Below, piece by piece: positions 16,321 through 25,187 of a stretch of DNA of 42,682 nucleotides. Both the position numbers and the translations under genes were made by a program. Each line of letters starts with the position of its first letter. Positions within the stretch are counted from its first letter, which is position 1. A model generated the notes under the pieces. That model ran no database searches. It was not told the origin of the DNA and saw only the letters and a program-made list of their open reading frames with translations. Source of the DNA: Paracoccaceae bacterium (GTDB lineage: Bacteria > Pseudomonadota > Alphaproteobacteria > Rhodobacterales > Rhodobacteraceae); NCBI GenBank assembly GCA_029244725.1, contig JAQWQJ010000075.1, forward strand, positions 1-42,682. Reading direction: 5' to 3'.

Positions 16321-17123
16321 TGTCGACAGGTGTAACGACCCATCGCGACGGACATGTGCTTGAGGTGACATTGGCGCGGGGCAAGGTGAATGCTATCGAT
16401 GTCCCGACCTCTCAGGCCTTGGCTGCTGCGTTTCAGGAACTGCATGAAGACAAAGACCTGCGGTGCGCCATTCTAACGGGCGGCGGGGACAAGATCTTTT
16501 CGGCAGGCTGGGACCTCAAGGCGCTTAACGATGGCGAGATGAGCCTTGATAATTGGTGGGAGGCCGATGAATACGGCTTTGGCGGCTTCACTGGCCTCAC
16601 CGAAAACTGGGCGCTGAACAAACCAGTGATTGCCGCGATCAACGGGCTTGCGATTGGCGGCGGGTTCGAGATGGCGATGGGTTGTGATCTGCTGATCGCA
16701 GCGGATCACGTGGAATTCGGACTGCCCGAAATGCCCTTGGGAATTGTGCCTGACGCGGGCGCATTGCAACGCCTTCCACGCCGCATTCCCCATAACATCG
16801 CGATGGAGATGTTTCTGCTGGGCCGCCGGATGTCTGCCACCGAGGCTGCGCATTACGGGCTGGTCAATAAGGTTGTTCCCAAAGAACAATTGATGGATGC
16901 CGCGCGCGAATGGGCGGCGTCAATCGCGTGGTCCGCACCGCTGGCGATGCAAACCGTCAAGGAAGTGCAGCGCGAGATTGAATGTATTCCACTGGAAAAG
17001 GCGTTTCACAAAATGCGCACCGATCCCATGCCGACTTACCGCAAGATGCTTAAATCCGAAGATGCCAAAGAAGGCGTTGCCGCTTTCGTCGAGAAACGTG
17101 AACCCAATTTCAAAGGTGAATGA
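16320..17123 (+). CDS. Enoyl-CoA hydratase, carnitinyl-CoA dehydratase-like
   Basis: 267-aa crotonase-fold enzyme. Oxyanion hole sequences are SAGWDLKAL and GLAIGGGFEMAMGCD. The second acid site is GLPEMPLGIVPDAGALQRLP, close to the LGIVPD-G-LRLP pattern of CaiD. The two glutamates (in GGGFEMA and LPEMP) match the CaiD/ECH catalytic pair. It would hydrate an unsaturated acyl-CoA such as crotonobetainyl-CoA to carnitinyl-CoA, or the reverse. Coupled by overlap to the monooxygenase upstream and the dehydrogenase downstream. Confidence 0.88.
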   Translation: MSTGVTTHRDGHVLEVTLARGKVNAIDVPTSQALAAAFQELHEDKDLRCAILTGGGDKIFSAGWDLKALNDGEMSLDNWWEADEYGFGGFTGLTENWALNKPVIAAINGLAIGGGFEMAMGCDLLIAADHVEFGLPEMPLGIVPDAGALQRLPRRIPHNIAMEMFLLGRRMSATEAAHYGLVNKVVPKEQLMDAAREWAASIAWSAPLAMQTVKEVQREIECIPLEKAFHKMRTDPMPTYRKMLKSEDAKEGVAAFVEKREPNFKGE

Positions 17124-18070
17124 TGTATCCTGATCCTCACTCCGTGACGCGTGTGACCAGCATTGGCGCGGGGCCCATTGGGGCTGGTTGGACCGCGCAT
17201 TTTCTCGCACGTGGGTATGACGTTACTGCCTATCTGCATGATGTTGCTGAGACGGATGCCTTTATGTCGATCCTTAACACGGCCTGGATCAGCTTGACTG
17301 ATCTGGGGTTGGCGGACGGTGCTTCGCGGGACCGGTTGCGCATTGTAACAGATCTGAATGAGGCGCTGGACGGTGCCGAGTTTGTGCAAGAAAGCGGGCC
17401 AGAGCGGTTAGATGTTAAACAAGCGCTTTACGCAAAGATGGGGACGATCCTGCCGCCTTCCGTTGTGATTGGCTCTTCCACCTCTGGTCTGATGATGAGC
17501 GACATTCAGGCTGAATGCCCGACGCCCGAACGCACTGTCATTGCCCATCCGTTTAACCCGCCATATTTGTTGCCCTTGGTCGAGATTGTCGGTGGTAAAA
17601 AGACGGCACCCGAAGCGGTGGCTTGGGCTGGGGACTTTTACAAGATTGCAGGCAAAGCGCCGTTGATGATGAAGAAAGAAATCCCCGGATTTGTCGCGAC
17701 GCGCCTGCAAGAAGCCCTGTGGCGCGAGGCCTTGCATATGGTCGCCAATGGCGAGGCGACGCCTGAAGACATCGATATCGCGCTGATGAACGGGCCAGCA
17801 CCACGAATGGTGTCCCAAGGGCAGTGTATGGCATTTCATGTGGCCTGCGGAGCGGGCGGCATGGCGACCAATCTGGATCAGTTTGGGCCTGCGCTGAAAC
17901 TGCCTTGGACCCGTTTGGAAGCGCCCGAGCTGACCAAAGAACTGCGCGACCGGATGGTGGATGGCTGCAACGCAGTTGCAGGAGATCGCCACTTTGAAGA
18001 CATGGCCGCACAGCGCGACCGCGAAATAGTCGGCGTGCTGAATGCCCTACGTCAGGCGCGGTCCACCTGA
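17120..18070 (+). CDS. L-carnitine dehydrogenase-like 3-hydroxyacyl dehydrogenase
   Basis: 316-aa NAD-dependent enzyme of the 3-hydroxyacyl-CoA dehydrogenase fold. The Rossmann motif is SIGAGPIGAGWTAHF, the ESGPERLDVKQALY segment follows, and the catalytic His lies in IAHPFNPPYLLPLVEIVGG. The combination, about 315-320 aa with no C-terminal thioesterase, matches L-carnitine 3-dehydrogenases (LcdH/CdhA), which give 3-dehydrocarnitine. A BKACE-family gene, the enzyme that takes this product, lies at 19243. The gene begins in the hydratase stop (ATGATG) and its end overlaps the convergent regulator gene by 19 bases. Confidence 0.82.
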   Translation: MMYPDPHSVTRVTSIGAGPIGAGWTAHFLARGYDVTAYLHDVAETDAFMSILNTAWISLTDLGLADGASRDRLRIVTDLNEALDGAEFVQESGPERLDVKQALYAKMGTILPPSVVIGSSTSGLMMSDIQAECPTPERTVIAHPFNPPYLLPLVEIVGGKKTAPEAVAWAGDFYKIAGKAPLMMKKEIPGFVATRLQEALWREALHMVANGEATPEDIDIALMNGPAPRMVSQGQCMAFHVACGAGGMATNLDQFGPALKLPWTRLEAPELTKELRDRMVDGCNAVAGDRHFEDMAAQRDREIVGVLNALRQARST

Positions 18071-19122
18071 GTTTTGTCTGGCTTGCCATTGAGCGTATTG
18101 AGAAAATCCGAAAGCGAGCCGGGCCAGTTTGGTGCCGGTTCGTTTTCTGGCCAAGCCTCACGGTAGTCGGACGGGCGGCGGTCAAAGAATCTACCGAAAG
18201 AATAGGCAAAATGTGACAGGGTGTTAAAACCCGAAGCCGTTGCGACCTGACGGATGCTCAGCTGGGTTGAGATCAGCAAAAGCCGCGCATTTTGCAGCCT
18301 CCTGAGCAACCCGAATTGCACAACAGTACACCCCACATGTTTTTTGAACTGCCGCTCCAACTGGCGCTGCGACACATCAAGCATGCCGGCGATTTCAGGC
18401 ACGGTCAGCGGTTCCTCGATGTTGTTCTCGATCAATGTCATCGCTTCGCGCACCAGCGGCAACATCGTTTCTGTGCTGCGCCCCATTGTACTGCGTTGCG
18501 GCGTTACGGCGTTGCGGATCGGGTGGTGTAACATCTGGTCGGCAATCTCGCCGGAAAAACTGCTGCCCTGAAGTTCTTCAATCAAGCGCAACATCAGATC
18601 CACGCCCGCCAATCCTCCTGCGCAGGTCATCACTTTGCTATCAAGCGTAAACAACCCGTCGCGCACGTCGATACGGTCGAACGTCTCGCGGAACCCGTTC
18701 AGCCATGACCAGTGGATCGTCGCAGGCTTGCCGTCCAGCAAACCTGCGCGGGCGACGATGTAGCAACCCAACTCGACCCCGCAGATGCGGGTGCCAGCAC
18801 GGGCACGTTTCCGTAGCCAAGTAATGAGGTGTTTGTTTGCATAGTGTTCCGTCCCCCAACTGCCCAGAATAAATGCAAATTTGGCGGGTTGCAACGTGTC
18901 GTCCGCTGTTTCAACGGTTGTTGTCATCCCGTTGCTGGCAGTGATCTTAATGCCGTCAAAGGATGCGATTTCCCATGAGAAGATCGGCACAGGTGCGAGA
19001 TAATTCGCGATTCGCATCGCCTCGATCATCGTGATCAACGTGGTGATGTTGAACCTTGGCACAACGATAAAGACCGCGTGTATTTGCGCAGGTGCCATTT
19101 TGGGCGAGATATCGATTTCCAC
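18052..19122 (-). CDS. GlxA/CdhR-type AraC-family transcriptional activator
   Basis: 356-aa regulator with an N-terminal DJ-1/PfpI-like (GATase-1) domain (IHAVFIVVPRFNITTL, FILGSWGTEH, ICGVELGCYIVARAGLLDG) and a C-terminal AraC domain. The latter has two helix-turn-helix units (EEPLTVPEIAGMLDVSQRQ and SIRQVATASGFNTLSHFAYSF). This layout is that of GlxA, GbdR and CdhR, the activators of glycine betaine and carnitine catabolism in Pseudomonas. I prefer GTG at 19122, preceded by AGAAGG, over ATG at 19098, which lacks a ribosome site. It diverges from the BKACE/ABC operon, 120 bp away, and probably controls it. Confidence 0.88.
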   Translation of the reverse strand: MEIDISPKMAPAQIHAVFIVVPRFNITTLITMIEAMRIANYLAPVPIFSWEIASFDGIKITASNGMTTTVETADDTLQPAKFAFILGSWGTEHYANKHLITWLRKRARAGTRICGVELGCYIVARAGLLDGKPATIHWSWLNGFRETFDRIDVRDGLFTLDSKVMTCAGGLAGVDLMLRLIEELQGSSFSGEIADQMLHHPIRNAVTPQRSTMGRSTETMLPLVREAMTLIENNIEEPLTVPEIAGMLDVSQRQLERQFKKHVGCTVVQFGLLRRLQNARLLLISTQLSIRQVATASGFNTLSHFAYSFGRFFDRRPSDYREAWPENEPAPNWPGSLSDFLNTLNGKPDKTQVDRA

Positions 19123-19155
19123 GGTCTTCAGCCTTCTGATCGGGGTGCGATTTTT

Positions 19156-19180
19156 CGCCACTATAACCAAAGATATGGCG
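19156..19180. promoter_or_regulatory. 25-bp dyad between the GlxA-type regulator and BKACE genes
   Basis: CGCCA (19156-19160) and TGGCG (19176-19180), with partly symmetric TATA/TAT inside, lie in the centre of the 120-bp divergent intergenic region. This is the expected place for a regulator site shared by both promoters. The site is short and could be chance. Confidence 0.4.
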
Positions 19181-19242
19181 GATAATCGACAAAATTCCAA
19201 CCCCTCTCCGCACCAAGCTGGAGAAAAGGGGAGCCTGCCTAC

Positions 19243-20133
19243 ATGAATTACGACGTCGTCTTGACCTGCGCGGTTACTGGAGCAGGAGATACCACCGGCA
19301 AAAGCCCACACGTGCCTGTCACGCCCAAAGAGGTCGCGGATGCCGCGATTGAAGCGGCAAAAGCGGGTGCCTCCATCGCGCATATCCATGCGCGTGATCC
19401 TGAAACAGGGCAGGGATCACGTGACCCCAAGTTGTTCAAAGAAATCGTTGACCGGATACGTGACAGCTACACTGATATTGTGATTAACATCACTGCTGGC
19501 ATGGGCGGTGATTGGATTTCTGACGCCGATAACCCTGCAATGCCCGGACCCGGAACCGACATGATCGGCCCCGAAGAACGGCTGGCGCATGTCAAAGAAT
19601 GTATGCCCGAGATTTGTTCGCTTGACTGCGGCACGCTAAATTTTTCCGACACCGATATGATCTATATCTCGACGCCGCCCAGTCTGCGTAAAATGGCGGC
19701 AATGGTGCAGGAATGGGGTGTTAAACCCGAGCTAGAGGTCTTCGATTTGGGCCATATCCGCTTTGCCAAGGCAATGGTGGAAGAAGGGCTGATCAACGCG
19801 CCACCCATGTTCCAGCTGTGCCTTGGCATCCCATGGGGTGCAGACCAGACGGTTGAGACAATGGCGGCGATGAAAGCGCAGCTGCCGTCCGGTGCAAGCT
19901 GGGCCAGTTTCGGGATCAGCCGAGGCCAGATGCCGATGATGTCGGCCGCTGTCGCCTTGGGCGGCAATGTGCGGGTTGGCCTTGAAGATAACATCTATCT
20001 GGATCGGGGCGTGCTGGCGACCAATGGACAGCTTGTTACCCGCGCGCGCGAGATTATTGAACGGATGGGGGCGCGGATCATCACACCGCAAGAAGCACGC
20101 AACAAACTGGGTTTGCGGGGCGCAGATGGCTGA
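19243..20133 (+). CDS. Beta-keto acid cleavage enzyme (BKACE, DUF849)
   Basis: 296-aa TIM-barrel enzyme of the BKACE/Kce family. The zinc-binding HxH is seen as His47/His49 in [13 protein letters not shown]. The opening [19 protein letters not shown] and [19 protein letters not shown], plus GGDWISD and LEVFDLGHI, are typical. These enzymes condense a beta-keto acid with acetyl-CoA, giving acetoacetate and a new acyl-CoA; with 3-dehydrocarnitine the product is betainyl-CoA. AGGGGAG precedes the start. Its neighbours (carnitine dehydrogenase-like gene, betaine-type regulator, potABCD-like transporter) support a quaternary-amine substrate. Its last eight bases overlap the ATPase gene. Confidence 0.9.
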   Translation: MNYDVVLTCAVTGAGDTTGKSPHVPVTPKEVADAAIEAAKAGASIAHIHARDPETGQGSRDPKLFKEIVDRIRDSYTDIVINITAGMGGDWISDADNPAMPGPGTDMIGPEERLAHVKECMPEICSLDCGTLNFSDTDMIYISTPPSLRKMAAMVQEWGVKPELEVFDLGHIRFAKAMVEEGLINAPPMFQLCLGIPWGADQTVETMAAMKAQLPSGASWASFGISRGQMPMMSAAVALGGNVRVGLEDNIYLDRGVLATNGQLVTRAREIIERMGARIITPQEARNKLGLRGADG

Positions 20134-21127
20134 TCTTGCCAATACCGGCAGTCTGCAAATCCGCGACGTATCGAAAATGTTCGGGACGTTTCGGGCCGTG
20201 GACGGTGTCACTCTCGATATTGAAAGGGGTGAATTTCTGACGCTGCTCGGCCCTTCGGGGTCGGGCAAGACGACGTTGCTGATGATGATCGCGGGGTTCT
20301 TGGATATTACCCAAGGCGACATCGCGCTGGACGGTGCCTCAATCGCTGATGTGCCCGCAGAAAAGCGCAATTTCGGTATGGTATTTCAGGGCTATGCATT
20401 GTTCCCGCACATGTCGGTGCGTGACAATATCGGCTATGCGCTGAGCGTGCGGAAACGGTCCGCGTCCGAGATTAAGGCCCGTGTGGATGAGATGTTGGAC
20501 CTGGTGCAATTGCAGGAGTTCGCAGATCGTAAGCCTACCCAATTGTCGGGGGGGCAGCAGCAACGGGTCGCCTTGGCGCGTGCCTTGTGTTTTGCACCGC
20601 CCGTATTGTTGCTGGATGAACCGCTGGGGGCGTTAGACAAAAAACTGCGGGTCGAGGTGCAGGAGCAACTCAAAGACATCCACCGACGTGTCGGCACGAC
20701 ATTCATCTATGTTACCCATGATCAAGAAGAAGCGCTGTCGATGTCGGACCGCATCGTGATCATGCGCGACGGGGCGATCGAACAGGTGGGTACGCCTGTT
20801 GAATTATACGAGCGTCCCGCAACCAAGTTTGCGGCCAGCTTTCTGGGTAAATCAAATTTCATCACGCAAGGCGACAAGACATACGCCCTGCGGCCCGAAA
20901 AGATCGACCTGCGTTTGGGACAAGGTGGGAGCGATGCCCGCGTCAGCGGCACCATCCGCTCCATCACCTATTTTGGCTCAATGCAGCGGATCATCGTCGA
21001 CAGCGTGCAGGGGGACGAGATCGAGGTCGATATCGACGTTTGGCGCAATCAAGAGGCGCTGACTGAGGGCGCCAAAGTTGATCTGCTCTGGCAGGAGGCC
21101 GCTGCTGTCGAATTACACGACACCTAA
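20126..21127 (+). CDS. ABC transporter ATPase (PotA family)
   Basis: 333-aa ATPase of the spermidine/putrescine-type family. Walker [10 protein letters not shown] (residues 42-50), Q-loop [12 protein letters not shown], signature LSGGQQQR, Walker [12 protein letters not shown] and H-loop [14 protein letters not shown], followed by a TOBE domain ([11 protein letters not shown]). I start it at 20126, overlapping the BKACE stop, because the conserved sequence begins there. It drives the permeases at 22373-24015, using the binding protein at 21206. Confidence 0.94.
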   Translation: MADLANTGSLQIRDVSKMFGTFRAVDGVTLDIERGEFLTLLGPSGSGKTTLLMMIAGFLDITQGDIALDGASIADVPAEKRNFGMVFQGYALFPHMSVRDNIGYALSVRKRSASEIKARVDEMLDLVQLQEFADRKPTQLSGGQQQRVALARALCFAPPVLLLDEPLGALDKKLRVEVQEQLKDIHRRVGTTFIYVTHDQEEALSMSDRIVIMRDGAIEQVGTPVELYERPATKFAASFLGKSNFITQGDKTYALRPEKIDLRLGQGGSDARVSGTIRSITYFGSMQRIIVDSVQGDEIEVDIDVWRNQEALTEGAKVDLLWQEAAAVELHDT

Positions 21128-21140
21128 ATTTCACAATAGA

Positions 21141-21181
21141 GTGCCGCAAAGGCACCTCACCAAACCAGCCGGACAAAAGCC
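21141..21181 (+). promoter_or_regulatory. Two small hairpins before the binding-protein gene
   Basis: GTGCC-GCAAA-GGCAC (21141-21155) and GCCGG-acaaaag-CCGGC (about 21169-21182) lie in the 78-bp gap between the ATPase and binding-protein genes, without T-runs. They probably protect or process the mRNA so that the binding-protein message is abundant. Confidence 0.45.
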
Positions 21182-21205
21182 GGCATACCAATAGGAGGAC
21201 TAAAA

Positions 21206-22312
21206 ATGCAAGACAAACAGTTCATGAAAGAAATGCTTACCGACGGTGCGCATGCTTACAAAGAAGGGCGCATGGATCGCCGTACATTCCTCGCCCTTTG
21301 CGGGGCTTCAGGCGTAGCACTCAGTGCTGTGATGGCGGGTGATGCCGAAGCAGCAGCAGACCACGTGGTTATGTGGAACTGGGGTGGCCAGTCTGAGGAA
21401 TGCCACGGGTCGGCCATTGGTGACGCGTTCACTGCGTCCACCGGCAAGGGGCTGAAGTTCGACACCTCTGGCCCGCTGGAAGGCAAGATCAAAGAGATGG
21501 TCGACAGCGGCAATGTCACTGCTGACGTGGCGGATGCGGACCTGTTCAATGCGGTATCTTTAGGGCCGACTGGTCACCTTGAGCCGATTGATTATTCCGT
21601 CGTCTCCAAGGACAAAACCTTGCCTGGCTATGCGCTTGAATATGGCGTTTCAGTTATCCTGTATGGCTACGCGTTTGTCTACGATACCGAGGCTTACGGT
21701 GATAACCCCCCTCAAAACTGGGCTGATTTCTTTGACACGGCCAAGTTTCCCGGAATGCGTTCACTGTATAAGTGGGCCAACGGATCACTTGAGGCGGCGT
21801 TGATGGCGGACGGTGTAGCGGGCGATGCGCTCTACCCGCTCGATATGGATCGTGCACTTGCCAAGATCAAATCCATCAAAGAAGACAGCCTCTATTGGGG
21901 CTCAGGATCTGAAGCACATTCGATGTGCGTCAATGGCGAAGTCACCATGGGCATGATCTGGCAAAACCGCGGCCGCAACATCGAAAATGATACCGATGGG
22001 CGCTTCAAACTGGTCAACAATCAGGCTATGGCGATGCCCGGTGCCTATATTGTGCCCAAGGGAAATCCAGCCGGTGCCGCCGTGATGCAGTTTATCGCAA
22101 CCGCGCAAGAAGTACCTGCGCAATTGGCGCTGCTTGACTGCCTTGGCATGACACCGTCCAACCCAGCGGCCTTTGGCGAAATCCCCGAGGATCAGCAGGA
22201 TTATGCGATCACGTCTGCCAAGAACATCGACAAGATCGTCTATAACGATCCCGAGTGGTGGGGCGAAAATGGCGGTGATGCGGTGAACGCATTCCTTGAG
22301 GCAATTAGCTAA
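21206..22312 (+). CDS. PotD-like periplasmic binding protein for a cationic/quaternary amine
   Basis: 368-aa extracellular binding protein. An MDRRTFLALCGASG motif near residue 27 followed by a hydrophobic stretch to AEAA is a twin-arginine-like signal; about 26 residues precede it. The mature protein starts DHVVMWNWGGQ and has YKWANGS, LYWGSGSEAH, MIWQNRGRN and EWWGENGGD. Several tryptophans in pocket-lining positions could form a cation-pi box for a trimethylammonium group (inference). It ends just before an intrinsic terminator. The family includes binding proteins for polyamines, carnitine-like and aromatic amine compounds. Confidence 0.88.
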   Translation: MQDKQFMKEMLTDGAHAYKEGRMDRRTFLALCGASGVALSAVMAGDAEAAADHVVMWNWGGQSEECHGSAIGDAFTASTGKGLKFDTSGPLEGKIKEMVDSGNVTADVADADLFNAVSLGPTGHLEPIDYSVVSKDKTLPGYALEYGVSVILYGYAFVYDTEAYGDNPPQNWADFFDTAKFPGMRSLYKWANGSLEAALMADGVAGDALYPLDMDRALAKIKSIKEDSLYWGSGSEAHSMCVNGEVTMGMIWQNRGRNIENDTDGRFKLVNNQAMAMPGAYIVPKGNPAGAAVMQFIATAQEVPAQLALLDCLGMTPSNPAAFGEIPEDQQDYAITSAKNIDKIVYNDPEWWGENGGDAVNAFLEAIS

Positions 22313-22323
22313 TTTCCTGACCT

Positions 22324-22357
22324 GCCGCCCAACCTAAGACCGTTGGGCGGCCTTTTT
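22324..22357 (+). terminator. Intrinsic terminator/attenuator between binding-protein and permease genes
   Basis: GCCGCCCAAC (22324-22333) and GTTGGGCGGC (22342-22351) form a perfect 10-bp GC-rich stem with an 8-nt loop, followed by CTTTTT. Permeases on the same strand begin 16 bases later without a visible new promoter. It therefore probably terminates only part of transcription and keeps binding protein in excess. Confidence 0.85.
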
Positions 22358-22372
22358 CGAAACGGACCCTTG

Positions 22373-23221
22373 ATGCACGCACTGCGCAAACACATACATC
22401 CCGGCTGGTTGATCATCGCGCCCCTGTTGGTGCTGGTGGTGGCCCTCTATTTGGGTCCGATCCTGAACATCCTTTGGCTCAGTGTCACAGACCCTGAACC
22501 GGGGTTTGGCAACTATGCCAAACTGGGTGAAAGCGACGCACTGCTTCGCATCCTCTGGACTACTGTCCGAATCTGCATCATCACGACGATGTTCAGCGTC
22601 ACGCTGGGCTATTCGATTGCCTACGCTATGGTGCACTGCCACCAGCGCCAGAAGAATTATATGTTGACGTTGCTGCTTGTGTCCTTTTGGATTTCCATCC
22701 TTGTGCGGACCTTTTCATGGTTGATGCTTCTGGGACGCAAAGGGCTGGTGAATGTAACACTTGAGGACATCGGGCTGATTGCCGAACCGATTGCGTTTAT
22801 GCGCAATGAATTTGGCGTTCTGATCGGGATGATCCACTATATGATCCCCTACGCAGTGTTGCCGCTTCTGGTCTCGATGCAGGCGTTGGACAAGCGCGTG
22901 ATGGATGCGTCCAGTAATCTGGGTGCCACGGGAGCACAGACGTTCTGGCGGATATATCTGCCGCTGACGACACCCGGGCTGGTGGCGTCGACCTTGCTGG
23001 TTTTCATCCTCAGCCTTGGGTTTTACGTCACGCCAGCAGTGCTGGGCGGCGGCAAGGTGCTGATGGTGGCCGAATATATCTCGGTCCAACTGCTGGTCAC
23101 GCTAAAATGGGGCACGGCGGCAATGCTGGCCGCGTTGATGCTCTTTGGCGTATTGGCAATGCTCTGGATCATGTCACGGTTTATGAAACTCAGCACCGTC
23201 TTCGGGGGGGCAGCGCGATGA
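22373..23221 (+). CDS. ABC transporter permease (PotB type)
   Basis: 282-aa inner-membrane permease with about six spans; the first is LIIAPLLVLVVALYLGPIL. The EAA-loop reads DASSNLGATGAQTFWRIYLP. I use ATG 22373 because the earlier TTG at 22343 lies inside the terminator stem. Pairs with the next gene, whose ATG overlaps its stop (ATGA at 23218-23221). Confidence 0.92.
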   Translation: MHALRKHIHPGWLIIAPLLVLVVALYLGPILNILWLSVTDPEPGFGNYAKLGESDALLRILWTTVRICIITTMFSVTLGYSIAYAMVHCHQRQKNYMLTLLLVSFWISILVRTFSWLMLLGRKGLVNVTLEDIGLIAEPIAFMRNEFGVLIGMIHYMIPYAVLPLLVSMQALDKRVMDASSNLGATGAQTFWRIYLPLTTPGLVASTLLVFILSLGFYVTPAVLGGGKVLMVAEYISVQLLVTLKWGTAAMLAALMLFGVLAMLWIMSRFMKLSTVFGGAAR

Positions 23222-24015
23222 AGGTTGGGTTGTTCTCACTTTTTAACCGCGTTGGCGCATGGGTCTTACTGCTGTTCTTGGTGACGCCTGCGTTGATCGC
23301 CATCCCAGTTTCGCTGACGCCTAAGCGGTTCCTGTCGATGCCTTCGGGCGAGTTGTCTTTGCGTCATTTTCAAAAGCTGTTCACCAGCGAGGAATGGCTG
23401 TCGAGCTTTTTCCAAAGTGGTGTGATCGCTATTTCGACCTCCGTGCTTGCCACAACTCTTGGTACGCTCTGCGCCATTGGTCTTTGGCGCGTCTCGTCGA
23501 AATACAGCGAGCTTGTCCGCGCTTTCCTGCTCTTGCCGCTCATCATCCCGCAGATCATTTCCGCGATGGCGTTCTATCGCCTCTGGATACCGCTTGGTCT
23601 GCTGGACAGTTATGTGGGACTCATCCTTGCACACACAATTCTCGCCGCCCCAATGGTGTTGATCACCGTCAGCGCCTCCCTTGCCACCTTTGATCCCAAG
23701 CTGGAACAGGCAAGCAAAAACCTTGGCGCGTCCAACTGGACCACCATGCGCATGGTGATCCTGCCGTCAATCAAACCGGGCGTCTTTGCGGGCGCGCTGT
23801 TCGCCTTCATCCTAAGCTGGGACGAGATTGTTGTGACGCTGTTCATCTCGAAATTCAGCGTCTATACCCTGCCGCGCCGCATGTGGAACGGCATCCGCGA
23901 AAACACCGACCCAACTGTGGCCGCCGCGGCAGTGGTACTGATCGCCATCACCTTCATTGCCTTTGTGATCTTTGCGATCCAGTCGCGCCGAAACGCCAGC
24001 AATAATGCAACCTAA
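23218..24015 (+). CDS. ABC transporter permease (PotC type)
   Basis: 265-aa membrane protein whose EAA-loop reads EQASKNLGASNWTTMRMVILP and whose spans include FLLLPLIIPQIISAMAFYRLW and LFAFILSWDEIVVTLFIS. It forms the translocation channel with the PotB-type partner. It ends 11 bases before the acyl-CoA dehydrogenase, so transport and catabolism are in one operon. Confidence 0.92.
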   Translation: MKVGLFSLFNRVGAWVLLLFLVTPALIAIPVSLTPKRFLSMPSGELSLRHFQKLFTSEEWLSSFFQSGVIAISTSVLATTLGTLCAIGLWRVSSKYSELVRAFLLLPLIIPQIISAMAFYRLWIPLGLLDSYVGLILAHTILAAPMVLITVSASLATFDPKLEQASKNLGASNWTTMRMVILPSIKPGVFAGALFAFILSWDEIVVTLFISKFSVYTLPRRMWNGIRENTDPTVAAAAVVLIAITFIAFVIFAIQSRRNASNNAT

Positions 24016-24026
24016 GTGAGGTTTTT

Positions 24027-25187
24027 ATGAACATTGAAACATCCGTTGAAAGCGACCTGTTGATCAACACGGTCCGCCGCTTTGTCGAAACCGAAATGTT
24101 TCCCCATGAGGAAGAAGTGGATCGATTGGGCCATGTGCCAGAAGAGATCGGACGCCGAATTGAAGCCAAGTCCAAAGAACTGGGCCTTTACGCCTGCAAC
24201 TTACCCGAAGAGGTTGGTGGTGGCGGCTTGGGCATTGCGCAAATGGCGTTGATTGAACGCGAATATGGCAAGACCAGCCATGCGTTGCAAAGCTGGGCGG
24301 CGCGGCCCACGGAGCTGCTGATGGCCTGCGACGCAGAGCAACGCGAGCGGTACCTCCTGCCTGCCGTGCGTGGTGAAAAACGCGAGTTGTTTGCCCTGAC
24401 CGAACCGGATGCGGGATCAGACGTCATGGGCATGAAAACCAATGCGCGGCAAGATGGGGAAGACTGGATTCTGAACGGTTCAAAACATTTCATCTCTGGT
24501 CCCTGCATGCCCGACTTCGCCATTGTCTTTGCGGCGACTGGCGTTGATGAAACACCTCGTGGGCCACGCAAAAGGGTGACGGCGTTTTTGGTTGATGTGG
24601 GCATGGCGGGGTTTGATTGTCGCGAAGGCACGCGCTGCGTTAGCTATCGTGGGTACAAGACGTTCGAGTTGCATTTCGATAATGTGCGTCTTGGCCCTGA
24701 GCAAATCTTGGGCGAAGAGGGGCGCGGGTTGGAATTGTCGGGTAAATGGCTTGGCATGGGGCGTATCTGGGTCGGTGCCACCTGCTGCGGCAAGGCAGAG
24801 CGTATCTTGAATATGGCGACCGATTGGGCCGCAACGCGCAAGCAATTCGGCAAACCCATCGGGACGTTTCAGGCGACGGGCTTTCGTCTGGCAGATGGAG
24901 CGATCAATCTGCGCGCAGCAGACCTGTTGGTAAATGACGCCGTGGCTCGCGCTGAAAAGGGCGTAATGAGCGATGCTGATGCGGCGATGGTCAAGGTATT
25001 CTGCGCAGAAATGTTGGGCAAGATCGCCGATGATGCGGTGCAGATCTTCGGCGGCATGGGGTTGATGGAAGAAATGCCTATTCAACGCTTCTGGCGTGAT
25101 AGCCGTTTGGAACGCATCTGGGACGGCACAAGCGAAATTCAACGCCACATTATCACACGCTCCATCTTGCGGCCGCTTGGTGTATGA
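24027..25187 (+). CDS. Acyl-CoA dehydrogenase
   Basis: 386-aa FAD-dependent acyl-CoA dehydrogenase with the usual three domains. FAD-contact motifs are FALTEPDAGSDVMGM and WILNGSKHFISG; the C-terminal region has QIFGGMGLMEE and WDGTSEIQRHI. At the position of the usual catalytic Glu (YEGTSQIQ in MCAD) this protein has Asp (WDGTSEIQ). By context it would make the alpha,beta-unsaturated CoA ester, for example crotonobetainyl-CoA from gamma-butyrobetainyl-CoA, as CaiA-type enzymes do. It overlaps the CoA ligase by four bases. Confidence 0.92.
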   Translation: MNIETSVESDLLINTVRRFVETEMFPHEEEVDRLGHVPEEIGRRIEAKSKELGLYACNLPEEVGGGGLGIAQMALIEREYGKTSHALQSWAARPTELLMACDAEQRERYLLPAVRGEKRELFALTEPDAGSDVMGMKTNARQDGEDWILNGSKHFISGPCMPDFAIVFAATGVDETPRGPRKRVTAFLVDVGMAGFDCREGTRCVSYRGYKTFELHFDNVRLGPEQILGEEGRGLELSGKWLGMGRIWVGATCCGKAERILNMATDWAATRKQFGKPIGTFQATGFRLADGAINLRAADLLVNDAVARAEKGVMSDADAAMVKVFCAEMLGKIADDAVQIFGGMGLMEEMPIQRFWRDSRLERIWDGTSEIQRHIITRSILRPLGV

